A DNA stretch of 64,000 nucleotides from Tatumella ptyseos ATCC 33301. Its GTDB lineage: Bacteria; Pseudomonadota; Gammaproteobacteria; Enterobacterales; Enterobacteriaceae. Below the pieces are notes generated by a model. The model was not told where the DNA came from, did not search any database, and saw only the letters and a list, made by a program, of their open reading frames with translations. The DNA lies in NCBI RefSeq assembly GCF_000735525.1, contig NZ_JMPR01000027.1:1-64000 (forward strand), given 5' to 3'. This document shows, piece by piece, positions 27,203 through 37,168 of this stretch. Within the stretch, counting starts at the first letter, position 1. Every line of letters starts with the position of its first letter. A program made the position numbers and the translations under genes.

Positions 27203-28378
27203 ATGTCCGAACCTGCAGCTACTCCTGTGTCCGATACCCCCGTAACCGTGACCCCTAAAAACACCAAAATCAACTTGCTGGACCTTAACCGTCAGCAGAT
27301 GCGTGAATTCTTCCTTGAAATGGGTGAAAAACCTTTCCGTGCCGACCAGGTCATGAAATGGATGTATCACTACTGCAGCGATGATTTCGAGCAAATGACC
27401 GATATCAACAAAGTGCTGCGCCAGAAACTGGCCCGGGTTGCGGAAATCCGTGCGCCGGAAGTGGCCGAAGAGATGCGTTCTTCTGACGGTACCATCAAGT
27501 GGGCAATCCGCGTGGGTGACCAGTTGGTCGAGACGGTATATATCCCGGAAGACGACCGTGCGACATTGTGTGTTTCTTCGCAGGTAGGGTGTGCACTGGA
27601 GTGTAAATTCTGCTCAACCGCTCAGCAGGGCTTTAACCGTAACCTGCGTGTGTCCGAAATTATCGGTCAGGTATGGCGTGCGGCTAAAATTATCGGTGCA
27701 GCGAAAGTCACCGGTCAGCGCCCCATTACTAACGTTGTGATGATGGGAATGGGTGAACCCCTGCTGAACCTGACCAATGTCGTCCCGGCGATGGAAATCA
27801 TGCTGGATGACTTCGGATTCGGGCTGTCTAAACGTCGTGTCACGTTATCGACTTCCGGTGTGGTGCCGGCACTCGATAAACTGGGCGATATGATCGATGT
27901 TGCGTTGGCTATTTCTCTGCATGCGCCGAACGACGCGCTGCGTGATGACATCGTACCGATCAACAAAAAATACAATATTGAAGCGTTCCTGCAGTCGGTC
28001 AAACGCTACATGGAAAAATCGAATGCCAATCAGGGCCGCGTGACGGTGGAATACGTCATGCTGGACCACGTTAATGACAGCACTGATGATGCACATCAGC
28101 TGGCTGAAGTACTGAAAGATACGCCCTGCAAGATTAACCTTATTCCCTGGAACCCCTTCCCGGGCGCACCTTACGGCCGCAGTTCTAACAGCCGCGTAGA
28201 CCGTTTTTCTAAGGTGCTGATGGAATATGGCTTTACCACCATTGTGCGTAAAACCCGTGGTGATGATATTGATGCCGCCTGTGGTCAGTTAGCCGGGGAC
28301 GTTATTGACCGGACCAAGCGGACAATGCGTAAAAAAATCGCCGGGGAAGAAATCTCTGTGAAGACGGTTCAGGCGTAA
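27203..28378 (+). CDS. rlmN: Dual-specificity RNA methyltransferase RlmN
   Basis: 391 residues. Radical-SAM enzyme that puts a methyl group on C2 of A2503 in 23S rRNA and A37 in some tRNAs. The N-terminal accessory domain (about 25-110) is followed by the 4Fe-4S motif [10 protein letters not shown] (about 131-140). The conserved [15 protein letters not shown] and [12 protein letters not shown] segments follow. The catalytic cysteine pair is completed by a C-terminal Cys in DIDAACGQL (about 359). A short Pro/Thr-rich N-terminal tail precedes [13 protein letters not shown]. The first gene of the rlmN-pilW-rodZ-ispG group. Confidence 0.97.
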   Translation: MSEPAATPVSDTPVTVTPKNTKINLLDLNRQQMREFFLEMGEKPFRADQVMKWMYHYCSDDFEQMTDINKVLRQKLARVAEIRAPEVAEEMRSSDGTIKWAIRVGDQLVETVYIPEDDRATLCVSSQVGCALECKFCSTAQQGFNRNLRVSEIIGQVWRAAKIIGAAKVTGQRPITNVVMMGMGEPLLNLTNVVPAMEIMLDDFGFGLSKRRVTLSTSGVVPALDKLGDMIDVALAISLHAPNDALRDDIVPINKKYNIEAFLQSVKRYMEKSNANQGRVTVEYVMLDHVNDSTDDAHQLAEVLKDTPCKINLIPWNPFPGAPYGRSSNSRVDRFSKVLMEYGFTTIVRKTRGDDIDAACGQLAGDVIDRTKRTMRKKIAGEEISVKTVQA

Positions 28379-28416
28379 CCAAAGCAGGCTTTCCCTGGTC
28401 TGAGCGCTGTGTGACT

Positions 28417-28444
28417 CTGCTGATGACACCGTAACCATCAGCAG
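28417..28444 (+). promoter_or_regulatory. Hairpin just before the pilW ribosome site
   Basis: CTGCTGATG (28417-28425), loop ACACCGTAAC, CATCAGCAG (28436-28444): perfect 9-bp stem directly next to GGAGAGG (28445-28451) and the pilW ATG. No U tract, so not a terminator. It could affect ribosome access or protect the downstream message. Confidence 0.45.
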
Positions 28445-28452
28445 GGAGAGGC

Positions 28453-29193
28453 ATGATGCTCAGATATTCAGGGATAGTTTGTGGGTTGCCGGTGGTGTTT
28501 TTATTCACCGCCTGTACGCCACATCCCGGCCCCGTGGCCGGAGAGATACGCTTACAATTGGGCCTGCAGTATCTGGCGGCTGGCGAATATACTGCAGCTG
28601 AACGTAATTTACGGCGTGCCGTCAAGGCATCGCCGGACGATTATCGCCCATTACTGGGGCTTGCCAGGCTTTATCAGACTCAGGGCCATGATGCGATGGC
28701 CGGAGTCTGCTACACTCGGGCGGAGAAGCTGGCACCTGAAAATGGTTATGTACTAAATAATTACGGTGCGTTTCTCTGTGCTTTAAGGCAGTATGATAAA
28801 GCGCAGTCGCGTTTTTTACTGGCAACTCTTGCAACAACAGGGGACGGCCGGACTCAGACGATGCTGTCAGCGGGGTATTGTTTTCTTGATGAGGGGAAAC
28901 GAGGCCAGGCAGCAGAAAAACTGACGGCTGTGATCAGTAGTGAACCCGCTGCAGCAGATAAGTTACTGGCAGAAGCGGGGCGTCGCATTGAACGACAGAA
29001 GTTTGCAGATGCCGGATTTCTGCTGGAGATTTATCACCAGTTTCGTTCTGCCAGTGCAGAAAGCTTATGGTTAAAGATTCTTTACGCCGTGCAACAGAAT
29101 GACGCCAGTGACGTGAAACGTTATGGTGAGCAGTTAGCGCGGATCTTTCCACTTTCGATACAGTACCAGCGTTATTTAGCTAATGAATACTGA
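28453..29193 (+). CDS. pilW: PilW/PilF-family TPR lipoprotein
   Basis: 246 residues. Lipoprotein signal with lipobox FTAC at residue 21, then tetratricopeptide repeats (about 31-210), e.g. [21 protein letters not shown] and [23 protein letters not shown]. In bacteria with type IV pili PilW/PilF pilots the secretin; in enterobacteria the gene is kept in this rlmN-rodZ slot though the pilus genes are often absent, and none are in this window. It overlaps rodZ by 11 bp. Start 28453 or the adjacent ATG 28456. Confidence 0.88.
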   Translation: MMLRYSGIVCGLPVVFLFTACTPHPGPVAGEIRLQLGLQYLAAGEYTAAERNLRRAVKASPDDYRPLLGLARLYQTQGHDAMAGVCYTRAEKLAPENGYVLNNYGAFLCALRQYDKAQSRFLLATLATTGDGRTQTMLSAGYCFLDEGKRGQAAEKLTAVISSEPAAADKLLAEAGRRIERQKFADAGFLLEIYHQFRSASAESLWLKILYAVQQNDASDVKRYGEQLARIFPLSIQYQRYLANEY

Positions 29194-30223
29194 AGCCACC
29201 CAAGAAAAATCAGCCGTTCAGTCCACCGGTGAGCGCCTGCGTTTAGCGCGCGAAGCCAAAGGACTGAGTCAGCAAAATGTTGCAGAACGTCTATGCCTGA
29301 AACTTTCCACGGTACGCGATATCGAGGAGGATAAGTCTCCGGCCGATTTAGCTGCGACGTTTCTGCGCGGTTATATCCGTTCTTACGCCCGTCTTGTGCA
29401 GGTACCGGAAGATGAAATTTTACCGATGCTGTCCAAACAGGCCCCCATCCGTGCGGCGAAAATTACGCCGATGCACAACATCGCCCTCGGCAGCAGCGGA
29501 CGACGGAAAAAGCGTGACGGAATGTTAATGACATTCACTCTGCTGGTCATCGTTGTGGTTGTCGGCCTGACAGTGGCCTGGTGGTGGCAAAATCATAAAG
29601 CCTCACAGGCCGATCTTAATGCCATGACCAGTACCACGGCGGGCAGCGGTAATGAACAATCGATTCCGTTATCTGATGGCAGTGATGATGCCCCGGCCGG
29701 CGGTAATGCGATCCCACTGGATACCGGGAGTGCTGCGCCAGCCACAACGGACACGACTGCACCTGCTGCGACCGGTAACGCGGCAGCAGCCGATAACACG
29801 ACACCTGCCTCTTCTGATGCTGCCGGCAGTGCGGCTCCGTCTGCGGTTGTGACACCGTCTCAGGCAGCCCCTGCGCCGACTCAGCCAGCGACACCGGCGG
29901 TACAGAGTCCTGCGGAAACACAGGCACCTTCGGCACCGGCAGCCTCTCCGGTCACGACCGATGCAACGGTGGCCACCACCAATGCACTGGTGATGAATTT
30001 CCGTGGCGATTGCTGGCTGGAAGTGACAGATGCTCAGGGTAAAAAATTATTCAGCGGATTACAGCATAAGGGCGGTCAGCTGAACCTTAACGGTAAAACA
30101 CCTTACCGTGTCAAAATCGGTGCGCCTGCGGTTGTCTCTGTACAGTTCCGAGGTCAGCCCGTTGATTTAAGTCGTTTTGTTCGTACTAACCAGGTCGCTC
30201 GCCTGACGATTGGCGCGCATTAA
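29183..30223 (+). CDS. rodZ: Cytoskeleton protein RodZ
   Basis: 346 residues. N-terminal helix-turn-helix domain (about 14-85; [22 protein letters not shown]) that binds MreB, one transmembrane helix (about 113-134, [22 protein letters not shown]), a long Ala/Pro/Thr/Ser-rich periplasmic linker (about 145-265) and a C-terminal beta domain (about 268-346, [24 protein letters not shown]). RodZ links MreB to the wall-elongation machinery and sets cell shape. The start overlaps pilW, and ispG follows by about 30 bp, as in E. coli. Confidence 0.96.
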   Translation: MNTEATQEKSAVQSTGERLRLAREAKGLSQQNVAERLCLKLSTVRDIEEDKSPADLAATFLRGYIRSYARLVQVPEDEILPMLSKQAPIRAAKITPMHNIALGSSGRRKKRDGMLMTFTLLVIVVVVGLTVAWWWQNHKASQADLNAMTSTTAGSGNEQSIPLSDGSDDAPAGGNAIPLDTGSAAPATTDTTAPAATGNAAAADNTTPASSDAAGSAAPSAVVTPSQAAPAPTQPATPAVQSPAETQAPSAPAASPVTTDATVATTNALVMNFRGDCWLEVTDAQGKKLFSGLQHKGGQLNLNGKTPYRVKIGAPAVVSVQFRGQPVDLSRFVRTNQVARLTIGAH

Positions 30224-30255
30224 TACGCCATCCCGGGGACTTGTGGAGAGAAAAT

Positions 30256-31377
30256 ATGCATAACCAGGCTCCAATAAACCGTCGTAAATCTACCCGGATT
30301 TATGTTGGTAAGGTGCCAGTCGGCGACGGAGCGCCTATTGCCGTTCAGTCAATGACGAATACCCGCACTACCGATGTGGAAGCTACTGTTAATCAGATCA
30401 AGGCACTTGAACGTGTGGGTGCCGATATTGTTCGTGTTTCAGTTCCGACGATGGATGCGGCTGAGGCTTTTCGTCTGATTAAGCAGCAGGTCGATGTACC
30501 GCTGGTGGCTGATATTCACTTCGACTACCGTATTGCGCTGAAAGTTGCTGAATACGGCGTTGATTGCCTGCGGATCAACCCGGGTAATATCGGCAATAAT
30601 GAACGTATCCGCCAGGTCGTGGATTGCGCACGTGATAAAAATATCCCGATCCGCATCGGGGTGAATGCAGGATCACTGGAAAAGGATCTGCAGGAAAAAT
30701 ATGGTGAACCGACGCCACAGGCCTTACTTGAGTCCGCGATGCGCCACGTTGATCATCTGGATCGTCTGAATTTTCATCAGTTCAAGGTGAGCGTTAAAGC
30801 TTCGGACGTTTTCCTGGCGGTTGAGTCTTACCGGCTGCTGGCAAAACAGATCGATCAGCCATTGCACCTCGGGATCACGGAAGCGGGTGGTGCCCGTGCC
30901 GGTTCAGTAAAATCTGCTATCGGCCTGGGCTTACTGCTTTCTGAAGGGATCGGCGATACGCTGCGTATTTCTCTGGCCGCCGATCCGGTTGAAGAAATTA
31001 AAGTCGGTTTCGATATCCTGAAGTCATTACGTATCCGCGCCCGCGGTATCAACTTTATCGCCTGCCCGACCTGTTCCCGTCAGGAATTTGATGTCATCGG
31101 TACCGTGAATGCTCTTGAGCAGCGACTGGAAGATATTATTACCCCGATGGATGTCTCCATTATTGGTTGTGTCGTGAACGGCCCGGGCGAAGCCACGGTG
31201 TCGACACTGGGTGTGACCGGCGGCAATAAAAAGAGCGGCTTCTATGAAGATGGTATCCGTCAGCGTGAGCGACTGGATAACCTCGATATGGTCGACCAGC
31301 TTGAAGCGCGTATCCGGGCTAAAGCCTCGATGCTCGACGAAAACCAGCGAATTAATGTCCGCCAGGTTGAGAAATAA
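30256..31377 (+). CDS. ispG: 4-hydroxy-3-methylbut-2-en-1-yl diphosphate synthase
   Basis: 373 residues (E. coli 372). TIM-barrel N-terminal domain starting [17 protein letters not shown], then a C-terminal 4Fe-4S domain with cysteines in [13 protein letters not shown] (about 272-275) and CVVNGPGEA (about 307). It converts methylerythritol cyclodiphosphate to HMBPP in the MEP isoprenoid pathway. ATG 30256 has GGAGAG (30244-30249) upstream; an earlier TTG at 30241 is not needed. Followed by a hairpin terminator. Confidence 0.97.
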   Translation: MHNQAPINRRKSTRIYVGKVPVGDGAPIAVQSMTNTRTTDVEATVNQIKALERVGADIVRVSVPTMDAAEAFRLIKQQVDVPLVADIHFDYRIALKVAEYGVDCLRINPGNIGNNERIRQVVDCARDKNIPIRIGVNAGSLEKDLQEKYGEPTPQALLESAMRHVDHLDRLNFHQFKVSVKASDVFLAVESYRLLAKQIDQPLHLGITEAGGARAGSVKSAIGLGLLLSEGIGDTLRISLAADPVEEIKVGFDILKSLRIRARGINFIACPTCSRQEFDVIGTVNALEQRLEDIITPMDVSIIGCVVNGPGEATVSTLGVTGGNKKSGFYEDGIRQRERLDNLDMVDQLEARIRAKASMLDENQRINVRQVEK

Positions 31378-31383
31378 GGGTTG

Positions 31384-31410
31384 ATGTCTTCCTCAGGGAA
31401 GACATTTCTT
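31384..31410 (+). terminator. Terminator after ispG
   Basis: ATGTCTTCC (31384-31392), loop TCAG, GGAAGACAT (31397-31405): perfect 9-bp stem followed by TTCTT. A moderate U tract suggests partial read-through toward hisS is possible. Confidence 0.75.
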
Positions 31411-31487
31411 TGATGATTGCACCTGTGCGGTATTGGCCCTATTAAGGTATGATGCCGGACAGGTTTTTTGTGTTAAGAGATTTTGAC

Positions 31488-32762
31488 GTGGCAAAGAATA
31501 TCCAGGCTATCCGCGGAATGAACGATTATCTGCCAGCAGATACCGCACTCTGGCAACGAATTGAACAGGTTCTGAAACAGGTACTGGCAGGTTACGGATT
31601 CAGTGAAATCCGTCTGCCTATTGTTGAACAAACGCCTCTTTTTAAACGCGCGATCGGCGAAGTGACCGACGTGGTCGAAAAAGAAATGTACACTTTCGAC
31701 GACCGTAACGGCGATAGCCTGACTCTGCGCCCTGAAGGGACTGCCGGGTGCGTACGTGCCGGTATTGAACACGGTCTGTTGTACAATCAGGAACAGCGTC
31801 TGTGGTATATCGGACCGATGTTCCGCTACGAACGTCCGCAAAAAGGCCGTTACCGCCAGTTCCATCAGATTGGCGCAGAAGTTTTCGGCCTGACCGGGCC
31901 GGATATTGATGCGGAACTGATTATGATGACCGCCCGCTGGTGGAAGGCTCTGGGTATTGCTGACCATGTCAGCCTGGAACTGAACTCCATTGGTTCCCTG
32001 GAAGCTCGTGCAGCCTACCGTGATGCGCTGGTCGCCTTCCTGGAAGAACATAAAGAAGCGTTGGACGATGACTGTCAGCGCCGTATGTACAGCAACCCGC
32101 TGCGGGTACTGGACAGTAAAAACCCTGATATCCAGCAACTACTGAACGATGCACCTCAACTGGGTGACTATCTGGACGCAGAGTCCCGTGAACACTTTGA
32201 CGGCCTGTGTGCACTGCTGGATGACGTGGGTATCGCTTATACGGTGAATCAACGCCTGGTGCGTGGTCTGGATTATTATAACCGTACGGTCTTTGAGTGG
32301 GTGACGACCAGCCTGGGCTCCCAGGGTACAGTCTGTGCCGGTGGCCGTTACGACGGTCTGGTGGAACAACTGGGTGGCCGTGCTACGCCTGCTGTCGGTT
32401 TTGCGATGGGTCTGGAACGTCTGGTACTTTTAGTGCAGGCCGTTAACCCGGAATTTGAACCGAACCGTAAAGTGGATGTCTATGTTATCTCTTCCGGCGC
32501 AGGGGTTCAGTCTGAGGCCATGAAGCTGGCTGAAGAAGTCCGCGATGCAGCCCCGGAGATTAAACTGATGACCAACTTTGGCGGCGGAAACTTTAAAAAA
32601 CAGTTTGCCCGTGCGGATAAGTGGGGAGCGAAACTGGCTCTGGTGTTAGGCGAAGATGAAGTCAGCAACCAGCAGGTTGTTATCAAGAATCTGAGCTCCG
32701 GCGACCAGCAAACCGTTAACCGGAATGACGTCTCCAGGTTTTTACTGAGCGCACTGCAGTAA
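31488..32762 (+). CDS. hisS: Histidine--tRNA ligase
   Basis: 424 residues, same as E. coli. Class II synthetase: motif 2 around [23 protein letters not shown], histidine-binding loop [15 protein letters not shown] (about 257-271), CAGGRYDGL and motif 3 [12 protein letters not shown] (about 303-314), then the anticodon-binding domain (about 330-424). GTG 31488 is chosen because the family begins with (M)[15 protein letters not shown]; the upstream ATG 31452 would add an unrelated tail. A TATGAT at 31448-31453 may be its -10 element. Confidence 0.97.
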   Translation: MAKNIQAIRGMNDYLPADTALWQRIEQVLKQVLAGYGFSEIRLPIVEQTPLFKRAIGEVTDVVEKEMYTFDDRNGDSLTLRPEGTAGCVRAGIEHGLLYNQEQRLWYIGPMFRYERPQKGRYRQFHQIGAEVFGLTGPDIDAELIMMTARWWKALGIADHVSLELNSIGSLEARAAYRDALVAFLEEHKEALDDDCQRRMYSNPLRVLDSKNPDIQQLLNDAPQLGDYLDAESREHFDGLCALLDDVGIAYTVNQRLVRGLDYYNRTVFEWVTTSLGSQGTVCAGGRYDGLVEQLGGRATPAVGFAMGLERLVLLVQAVNPEFEPNRKVDVYVISSGAGVQSEAMKLAEEVRDAAPEIKLMTNFGGGNFKKQFARADKWGAKLALVLGEDEVSNQQVVIKNLSSGDQQTVNRNDVSRFLLSALQ

Positions 32763-32802
32763 GCCAGGGATAAGTATTAAGTTTTAACAGGAGTAGGATT
32801 GC

Positions 32803-33420
32803 GTGGAAGTTTACAGTAACGAACAAGAGCAAACTGCGGCTCTCAGAAACTTCTTTACCGGCAACGGTAAAGCGCTGGCCGCCGGCCTGGTGATCGGTAT
32901 TGCTGCCCTGGGAGGCTGGCGTATCTGGGTCAGCCATCAGGAAAGTAATGCCCTGGAAACGTCGGCCCGTTACCAACAGTTGTCTGAAGCCATGAATGCA
33001 GATAAGCCGGAAACGCTGGATGCGCTCGCTGCTTTTGTGAACCAGACACACGGATCTTATGGTGCTCTGGCAGCGATGAACCTTGCTAAGGTTTATGTTG
33101 ACGGAGGCCACCTGGATAAAGCGACTCAGCAACTGGAGCAGGGGCTGAAAGATAGCGATGATGCTAATCTGCAGGCAGTGATGCGTTTGCGTCTTGCCCG
33201 TCTGCAGTTGCAACAAAATCATCCGGATGATGCACTGAAGACGTTGGACAGTATCAAAGGCGATGGCTGGACGGCGCTGATGGCCGATATCCGTGGTGAA
33301 GCGTTGCTCAGCAAAGGCGACAAACAGGGTGCCCGCGCTGCCTGGAGTAAAGGTATTGATTCTGATGCATCACCGGCAATGAAGCAGATGATGCAAATGA
33401 AATTGAATAATTTAAGCTAA
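32803..33420 (+). CDS. yfgM: Ancillary SecYEG translocon subunit YfgM
   Basis: 205 residues. A short cytoplasmic N-terminus, one transmembrane helix (about 25-43, ALAAGLVIGIAALGGWRIWV) and a periplasmic TPR-like domain ending GDKQGARAAWSKGIDSDASPAMKQMMQMKLNNLS, close to E. coli YfgM. It associates with SecYEG and the chaperone PpiD and also affects RcsB stability. Starts with GTG 32803 after AGGAG at 32790-32794. In the same operon as bamB. Confidence 0.94.
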   Translation: MEVYSNEQEQTAALRNFFTGNGKALAAGLVIGIAALGGWRIWVSHQESNALETSARYQQLSEAMNADKPETLDALAAFVNQTHGSYGALAAMNLAKVYVDGGHLDKATQQLEQGLKDSDDANLQAVMRLRLARLQLQQNHPDDALKTLDSIKGDGWTALMADIRGEALLSKGDKQGARAAWSKGIDSDASPAMKQMMQMKLNNLS

Positions 33421-33439
33421 GCCAGTAAAGAGAGAGCGC

Positions 33440-34621
33440 ATGGAATTACGTAAATACCTGCTGCCGGGACTCGTTTCGGTCACTTTGCTCAGCGGTTGTT
33501 CGCTATTCAGTGGCGAAGAAGATGTCGTAAAAATGGCACCCCTGCCAAAAGTTGTAAATCAGTTCACCCCTAAAATGGTGTGGGATAAATCGGTTGGCGA
33601 TGGTGTGGGTGATTTTTATTCGAATCTGCATCCGGCATGGCAGGATAATACTGTCTATGCGGCAGATCGCTACGGTATTGTTGAAGCACTGGATGCGAAC
33701 ACGGGTAAACAAAAATGGAAAGTTGATCTTTCTACCCGTACCGGTTTCTTCTCTTCCAATATACCGGCGCTGTTATCCGGCGGGATCACAGTACAGGGTA
33801 ACCTGCTGTATATTGGTACAGAACACGGTAAAGTCTTCGCACTGAACAGCAGTGATGGTTCGATCGCCTGGCAGACTCAGGTTGCCGGCGAAGCCCTGTC
33901 ACGTCCTGTGGTCAGCGATGGTTTAGTGTTGATCCATACCAGTAATGGTATGTTCCAGGCCCTGGACCAGAACACCGGTGCCAGCAAATGGGTGGTCAAC
34001 CTGGATGTGCCTGCACTCTCTCTGCGCGGTGAATCTGCCCCGGCGACCGCTTACGGCGGTGCGATTATCGGTGGTGATAACGGGCGCGTGAGTGCTGTTA
34101 TCATGAACCAGGGACAGATTATCTGGCAGCAACGTATCTCCCAGCCCAGCGGTGCGACCGAAATCGATCGTCTGAGCGATGTTGATACCACGCCGGTTAT
34201 CGTTAACGGTGTCGTTTATGCGATAGCTTATAACGGTTCCTTGTCTGCGCTGGACCTGCGTTCAGGTCAGATCCTGTGGAAACGTGATATCGGCGGGGTT
34301 AAAAACCTGGTGGTCGATAACGGCCGTATCTACCTGGTCGATCAGAATGACCGCGTCGATGCGTTAAATATGGACGGTGGTGTGGAAATCTGGCGTCAGA
34401 GCGGTTTATTACACCGTAACCTGACCTCCCCGGTGCTGTATAATGGCTATCTGGTCGTCGGTGACGGTGAGGGTTATCTGCACTGGATGGATACCACCGA
34501 TGGTCGTTTTGTCGCTCAGCAGAAAGTTGACAGTTCCGGGTTCCAGACCCAGCCGGTCGTCGCCGGTGATAAGCTGTTAATTCAGGCGAAAAACGGCGAG
34601 GTTTATGCCTTTACCCGTTAA
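33440..34621 (+). CDS. bamB: Outer-membrane assembly lipoprotein BamB
   Basis: 393 residues (E. coli 392). Lipobox LLSGC with Cys20, then an eight-blade PQQ-like beta-propeller with repeated AxDxxTGxxxW-type motifs (ALDANTGKQKWK, ALNSSDGSIAWQ, ALDQNTGASKWV, ALDLRSGQILWK). It belongs to the BamABCDE complex that inserts beta-barrel proteins into the outer membrane and binds BamA through loops of the propeller. Starts 19 bp after yfgM with AGAGAG as ribosome site. A terminator follows. Confidence 0.97.
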   Translation: MELRKYLLPGLVSVTLLSGCSLFSGEEDVVKMAPLPKVVNQFTPKMVWDKSVGDGVGDFYSNLHPAWQDNTVYAADRYGIVEALDANTGKQKWKVDLSTRTGFFSSNIPALLSGGITVQGNLLYIGTEHGKVFALNSSDGSIAWQTQVAGEALSRPVVSDGLVLIHTSNGMFQALDQNTGASKWVVNLDVPALSLRGESAPATAYGGAIIGGDNGRVSAVIMNQGQIIWQQRISQPSGATEIDRLSDVDTTPVIVNGVVYAIAYNGSLSALDLRSGQILWKRDIGGVKNLVVDNGRIYLVDQNDRVDALNMDGGVEIWRQSGLLHRNLTSPVLYNGYLVVGDGEGYLHWMDTTDGRFVAQQKVDSSGFQTQPVVAGDKLLIQAKNGEVYAFTR

Positions 34622-34660
34622 GGGTAAGTAAAAATCCGGTAGTCAAATACCTGTTAATGG

Positions 34661-34696
34661 CGGCTCCTGTGATGCAGGGGCCGTTTCGTTTTTCTT
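34661..34696 (+). terminator. Terminator after bamB
   Basis: CGGCTCCTG (34661-34669), loop TGATG, CAGGGGCCG (34675-34683) with one G-U pair, followed by TTTCGTTTTTC. Lies between bamB and der. Confidence 0.8.
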
Positions 34697-34792
34697 CGGC
34701 TGACAGTTTTTCCTGTGAATAGCCTGAACTCTGTATCAGGAATCGTTATAATCACCGGATTCGGTCGAATTTTTTTGTCATGAGGCTTTATT

Positions 34793-36280
34793 ATGGTACC
34801 TGTGGTCGCGCTGGTTGGACGTCCCAACGTAGGAAAATCCACACTTTTTAACCGTTTAACGCGTACCCGTGATGCGTTGGTAGCGGATTTCCCTGGTCTG
34901 ACACGTGATCGTAAATACGGGCGCGCTGAAGTTGAAGGCAGGGAATACATTGTTATTGATACCGGGGGTATTGATGGCACCGAAGAGGGTGTCGAAACCC
35001 GGATGGCCGCACAGTCGCTGATGGCTATCGAAGAAGCGGATGTCGTACTGTTTATGGTCGACGCCCGTGCCGGGGTGATGCCCGCGGATGAGCAGATTGC
35101 CCGTCATCTGCGTGCCCGTGAAAAAGCCACCTTCCTGGTGGCTAACAAAACCGACGGAATGGACCCGGATAATGCCGTTGTCGATTTCTACTCACTGGGA
35201 ATGGGTGAAATCCACCCGATTGCCGCATCTCATGGTCGTGGTGTCACTCAGTTACTCGAAACGGTACTCTTACCCTGGGCAGAGGAAGAGGTCATCGAGC
35301 CACTGACTGAAGAAGAAGAGAACGAAGCGTACTGGGCCGCGGTGGAAGCTGAAGAGCAGGATCTGATCCCGGAAGATGAGGAAGACGACTTTGACCCGAC
35401 CACATTGCCGATCAAACTGGCGATTGTCGGACGTCCGAACGTGGGTAAATCGACACTGACTAACCGTATTCTCGGTGAAGACCGGGTGGTGGTTTACGAT
35501 ATGCCGGGGACGACCCGTGACAGCGTTTATATCCCGATGGAACGTGATGAGCGTGAGTATGTGCTGATCGACACCGCCGGGGTACGTAAGCGTGGTAAAG
35601 TCAATGATGCGGTTGAAAAGTTCTCCGTGATCAAGACGTTGCAGGCGATTGAAGATGCCAACGTGGTGCTGCTGGTGATCGATGCGCGTGAAGGTATTTC
35701 CGATCAGGACTTGTCACTGCTGGGCTTTATTCTGAACAGTGGCCGGTCACTGGTGATTGTGGTCAATAAGTGGGATGGTCTTTCGCAGGAAATTAAAGAC
35801 GAAGTTAAAGAAGCTCTGGATTATCGTCTGGGCTTTATTGATTTTGCCCGTGTTCACTTTATCTCTGCACTGCATGGCAGCGGCGTGGGTAACCTGTTCG
35901 AATCCATTACTGAGGCTTACGACAGCTCAACGCGTCGTGTGAACACCTCGTTACTGACGCGTATTATGAAAATGGCAGAAGAAGACCATCAGCCCCCGCT
36001 GGTGCGTGGTCGTCGTGTGAAGCTGAAATATGCCCATGCCGGTGGATACAACCCGCCGATTGTGGTTATCCACGGTAATCAGGTGAAGGATCTGCCGGAT
36101 TCTTATAAACGTTATCTGATGAATTACTTCCGTCGCTCGCTGAACGTTATGGGTACGCCGATCCGTATTCAGTTTAAAGAGGGTGAAAACCCGTACGCCG
36201 GAAAACGTAACCTGCTGACGCCAACACAGCAGCGTAAACGTCAGCGTCTGATGTCGCATCTGAAAAAGAATAAGCGTTAA
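34793..36280 (+). CDS. der: Ribosome biogenesis GTPase Der (EngA)
   Basis: 495 residues. Two GTPase domains in tandem, each with a [10 protein letters not shown]-loop (about 9 and 213), DTGG and DTAG switch motifs and NKxD motifs (NKTD about 118, NKWD about 322), joined by an acidic linker (about 160-205), and a C-terminal KH-like domain (about 385-470). It binds the 50S subunit in late assembly. The start [17 protein letters not shown] is the family standard. TATAAT at 34747-34752 may be its -10 element. Confidence 0.98.
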   Translation: MVPVVALVGRPNVGKSTLFNRLTRTRDALVADFPGLTRDRKYGRAEVEGREYIVIDTGGIDGTEEGVETRMAAQSLMAIEEADVVLFMVDARAGVMPADEQIARHLRAREKATFLVANKTDGMDPDNAVVDFYSLGMGEIHPIAASHGRGVTQLLETVLLPWAEEEVIEPLTEEEENEAYWAAVEAEEQDLIPEDEEDDFDPTTLPIKLAIVGRPNVGKSTLTNRILGEDRVVVYDMPGTTRDSVYIPMERDEREYVLIDTAGVRKRGKVNDAVEKFSVIKTLQAIEDANVVLLVIDAREGISDQDLSLLGFILNSGRSLVIVVNKWDGLSQEIKDEVKEALDYRLGFIDFARVHFISALHGSGVGNLFESITEAYDSSTRRVNTSLLTRIMKMAEEDHQPPLVRGRRVKLKYAHAGGYNPPIVVIHGNQVKDLPDSYKRYLMNYFRRSLNVMGTPIRIQFKEGENPYAGKRNLLTPTQQRKRQRLMSHLKKNKR

Positions 36281-36286
36281 TTAATT

Positions 36287-36313
36287 AAGAGGGCCTAAGT
36301 GTCCTCTTTTTTT
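36287..36313 (+). terminator. Terminator between der and yfgJ
   Basis: AAGAGGG (36287-36293), 8-nt loop, TCCTCTT (36302-36308) with one G-U pair, followed by a run of T to 36313. It ends just before the yfgJ ribosome site, so yfgJ would rely on read-through or its own promoter. Confidence 0.75.
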
Positions 36314-36327
36314 ATGCCCCGGAGGAA

Positions 36328-36585
36328 ATGATGAATTCTGTCTGTATTCACTGCCAGACCCCGTTGTCGGAAAAAGAGAATGAGTTTGTCTGTCTGCAGT
36401 GTCAGCGACACTATCTGAAGCAACCCTGTTGTCCGGTTTGTCATCAGGCGCTGGAGGTCCTTAAGGCGTGTGGTGCCGTAGACTATTTTTGCCCGCAGGA
36501 CGGTCTGCAGTCCCGGTCGACGGTTCTGTATCAGGCAGGTGCAGAGAAAATCTGTCATGATCAACAGATGAAAAGGGGTGACTGA
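36328..36585 (+). CDS. yfgJ: Zinc-ribbon protein YfgJ
   Basis: 85 residues with two CxxC pairs in the first part (CIHCQ, CLQCQ), a third pair in CPVCHQ, then LEVLKACGAVDYFCPQDG, matching E. coli YfgJ (QPLQVLKACGAVDYFC). A small rubredoxin or zinc-ribbon type protein of unknown function. GGAGGA at 36321-36326 serves the start; 36331 is an equally good ATG. Its stop overlaps the start of the next gene (TGATG). Confidence 0.85.
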   Translation: MMNSVCIHCQTPLSEKENEFVCLQCQRHYLKQPCCPVCHQALEVLKACGAVDYFCPQDGLQSRSTVLYQAGAEKICHDQQMKRGD

Positions 36586-37073
36586 TGGACAAACAGACCC
36601 TGATAAAATTACTGGCTTATAAGCGCTGGGCTGATACCGCAACATTAGAGGCGATAAAACGGATCGAGCCGGCCTCGTCTGCGAAAGAGCATCATCTGAT
36701 GCTGCGTCTGATGAATCATATTTATGTGGTGGACAGGATCTTCCGGGCCAATATGGCTGGCCGGCCGCATGGATACCAGGCATTGAATACCCCGGAAACT
36801 CCGACCGCAGAAGCGCTGATCACGGCGTTCAGGGAGAGTACAGACGAATATATAGCCTTTATCACGACGCTATCTGAGGATGAATTCGGGAAAGTGATCC
36901 GCTTTACCTTTGTCGATGGCGGTGAAGGCGAAATGCGGCTGATGGATATGGTCAATCATATTTTGTTCCACGGAACCTATCATCGCGGCGCGGTTGGCTG
37001 GCTGATCCAGAGTTGCGGAGGTGTCGCCCCGAAAGATGTCCTGACTGTGTTCCTTCGTGACTATCAGTCTTAA
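36585..37073 (+). CDS. DinB-family (DUF664-like) putative metal-dependent protein
   Basis: 162 residues forming the four-helix DinB/YfiT bundle. N-terminal LLAYKRWADTATLEAI (family A-Y-N-x-W-A pattern), a first metal histidine in LMNHIYVVDRIF (about 46), and the H-x3-H pair in MVNHILFHGTYHRGAVGWLI (about 126-134). Members include thiol-dependent transferases such as bacillithiol or mycothiol S-transferases and uncharacterised stress proteins. It is coupled to yfgJ and sits in a place where E. coli has no gene, between yfgJ and xseA. Function unknown. Confidence 0.85.
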   Translation: MDKQTLIKLLAYKRWADTATLEAIKRIEPASSAKEHHLMLRLMNHIYVVDRIFRANMAGRPHGYQALNTPETPTAEALITAFRESTDEYIAFITTLSEDEFGKVIRFTFVDGGEGEMRLMDMVNHILFHGTYHRGAVGWLIQSCGGVAPKDVLTVFLRDYQS

Positions 37074-37168
37074 GGCCCTCTGATATCCTTGGTCAGGCAG
37101 GAAAGGGAAGACCCCGGTCTGCCGCCGGGCGGGTTTCCCGGCAGCCGCATATCTCAGCAGGGACGTGA

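Noticed and set aside
31473-32138. Long minus-strand open frame (221 codons) opposite hisS
   Set aside because: Fully inside the well-supported hisS gene, no ribosome site, no protein family likeness; a shadow of biased codon use.
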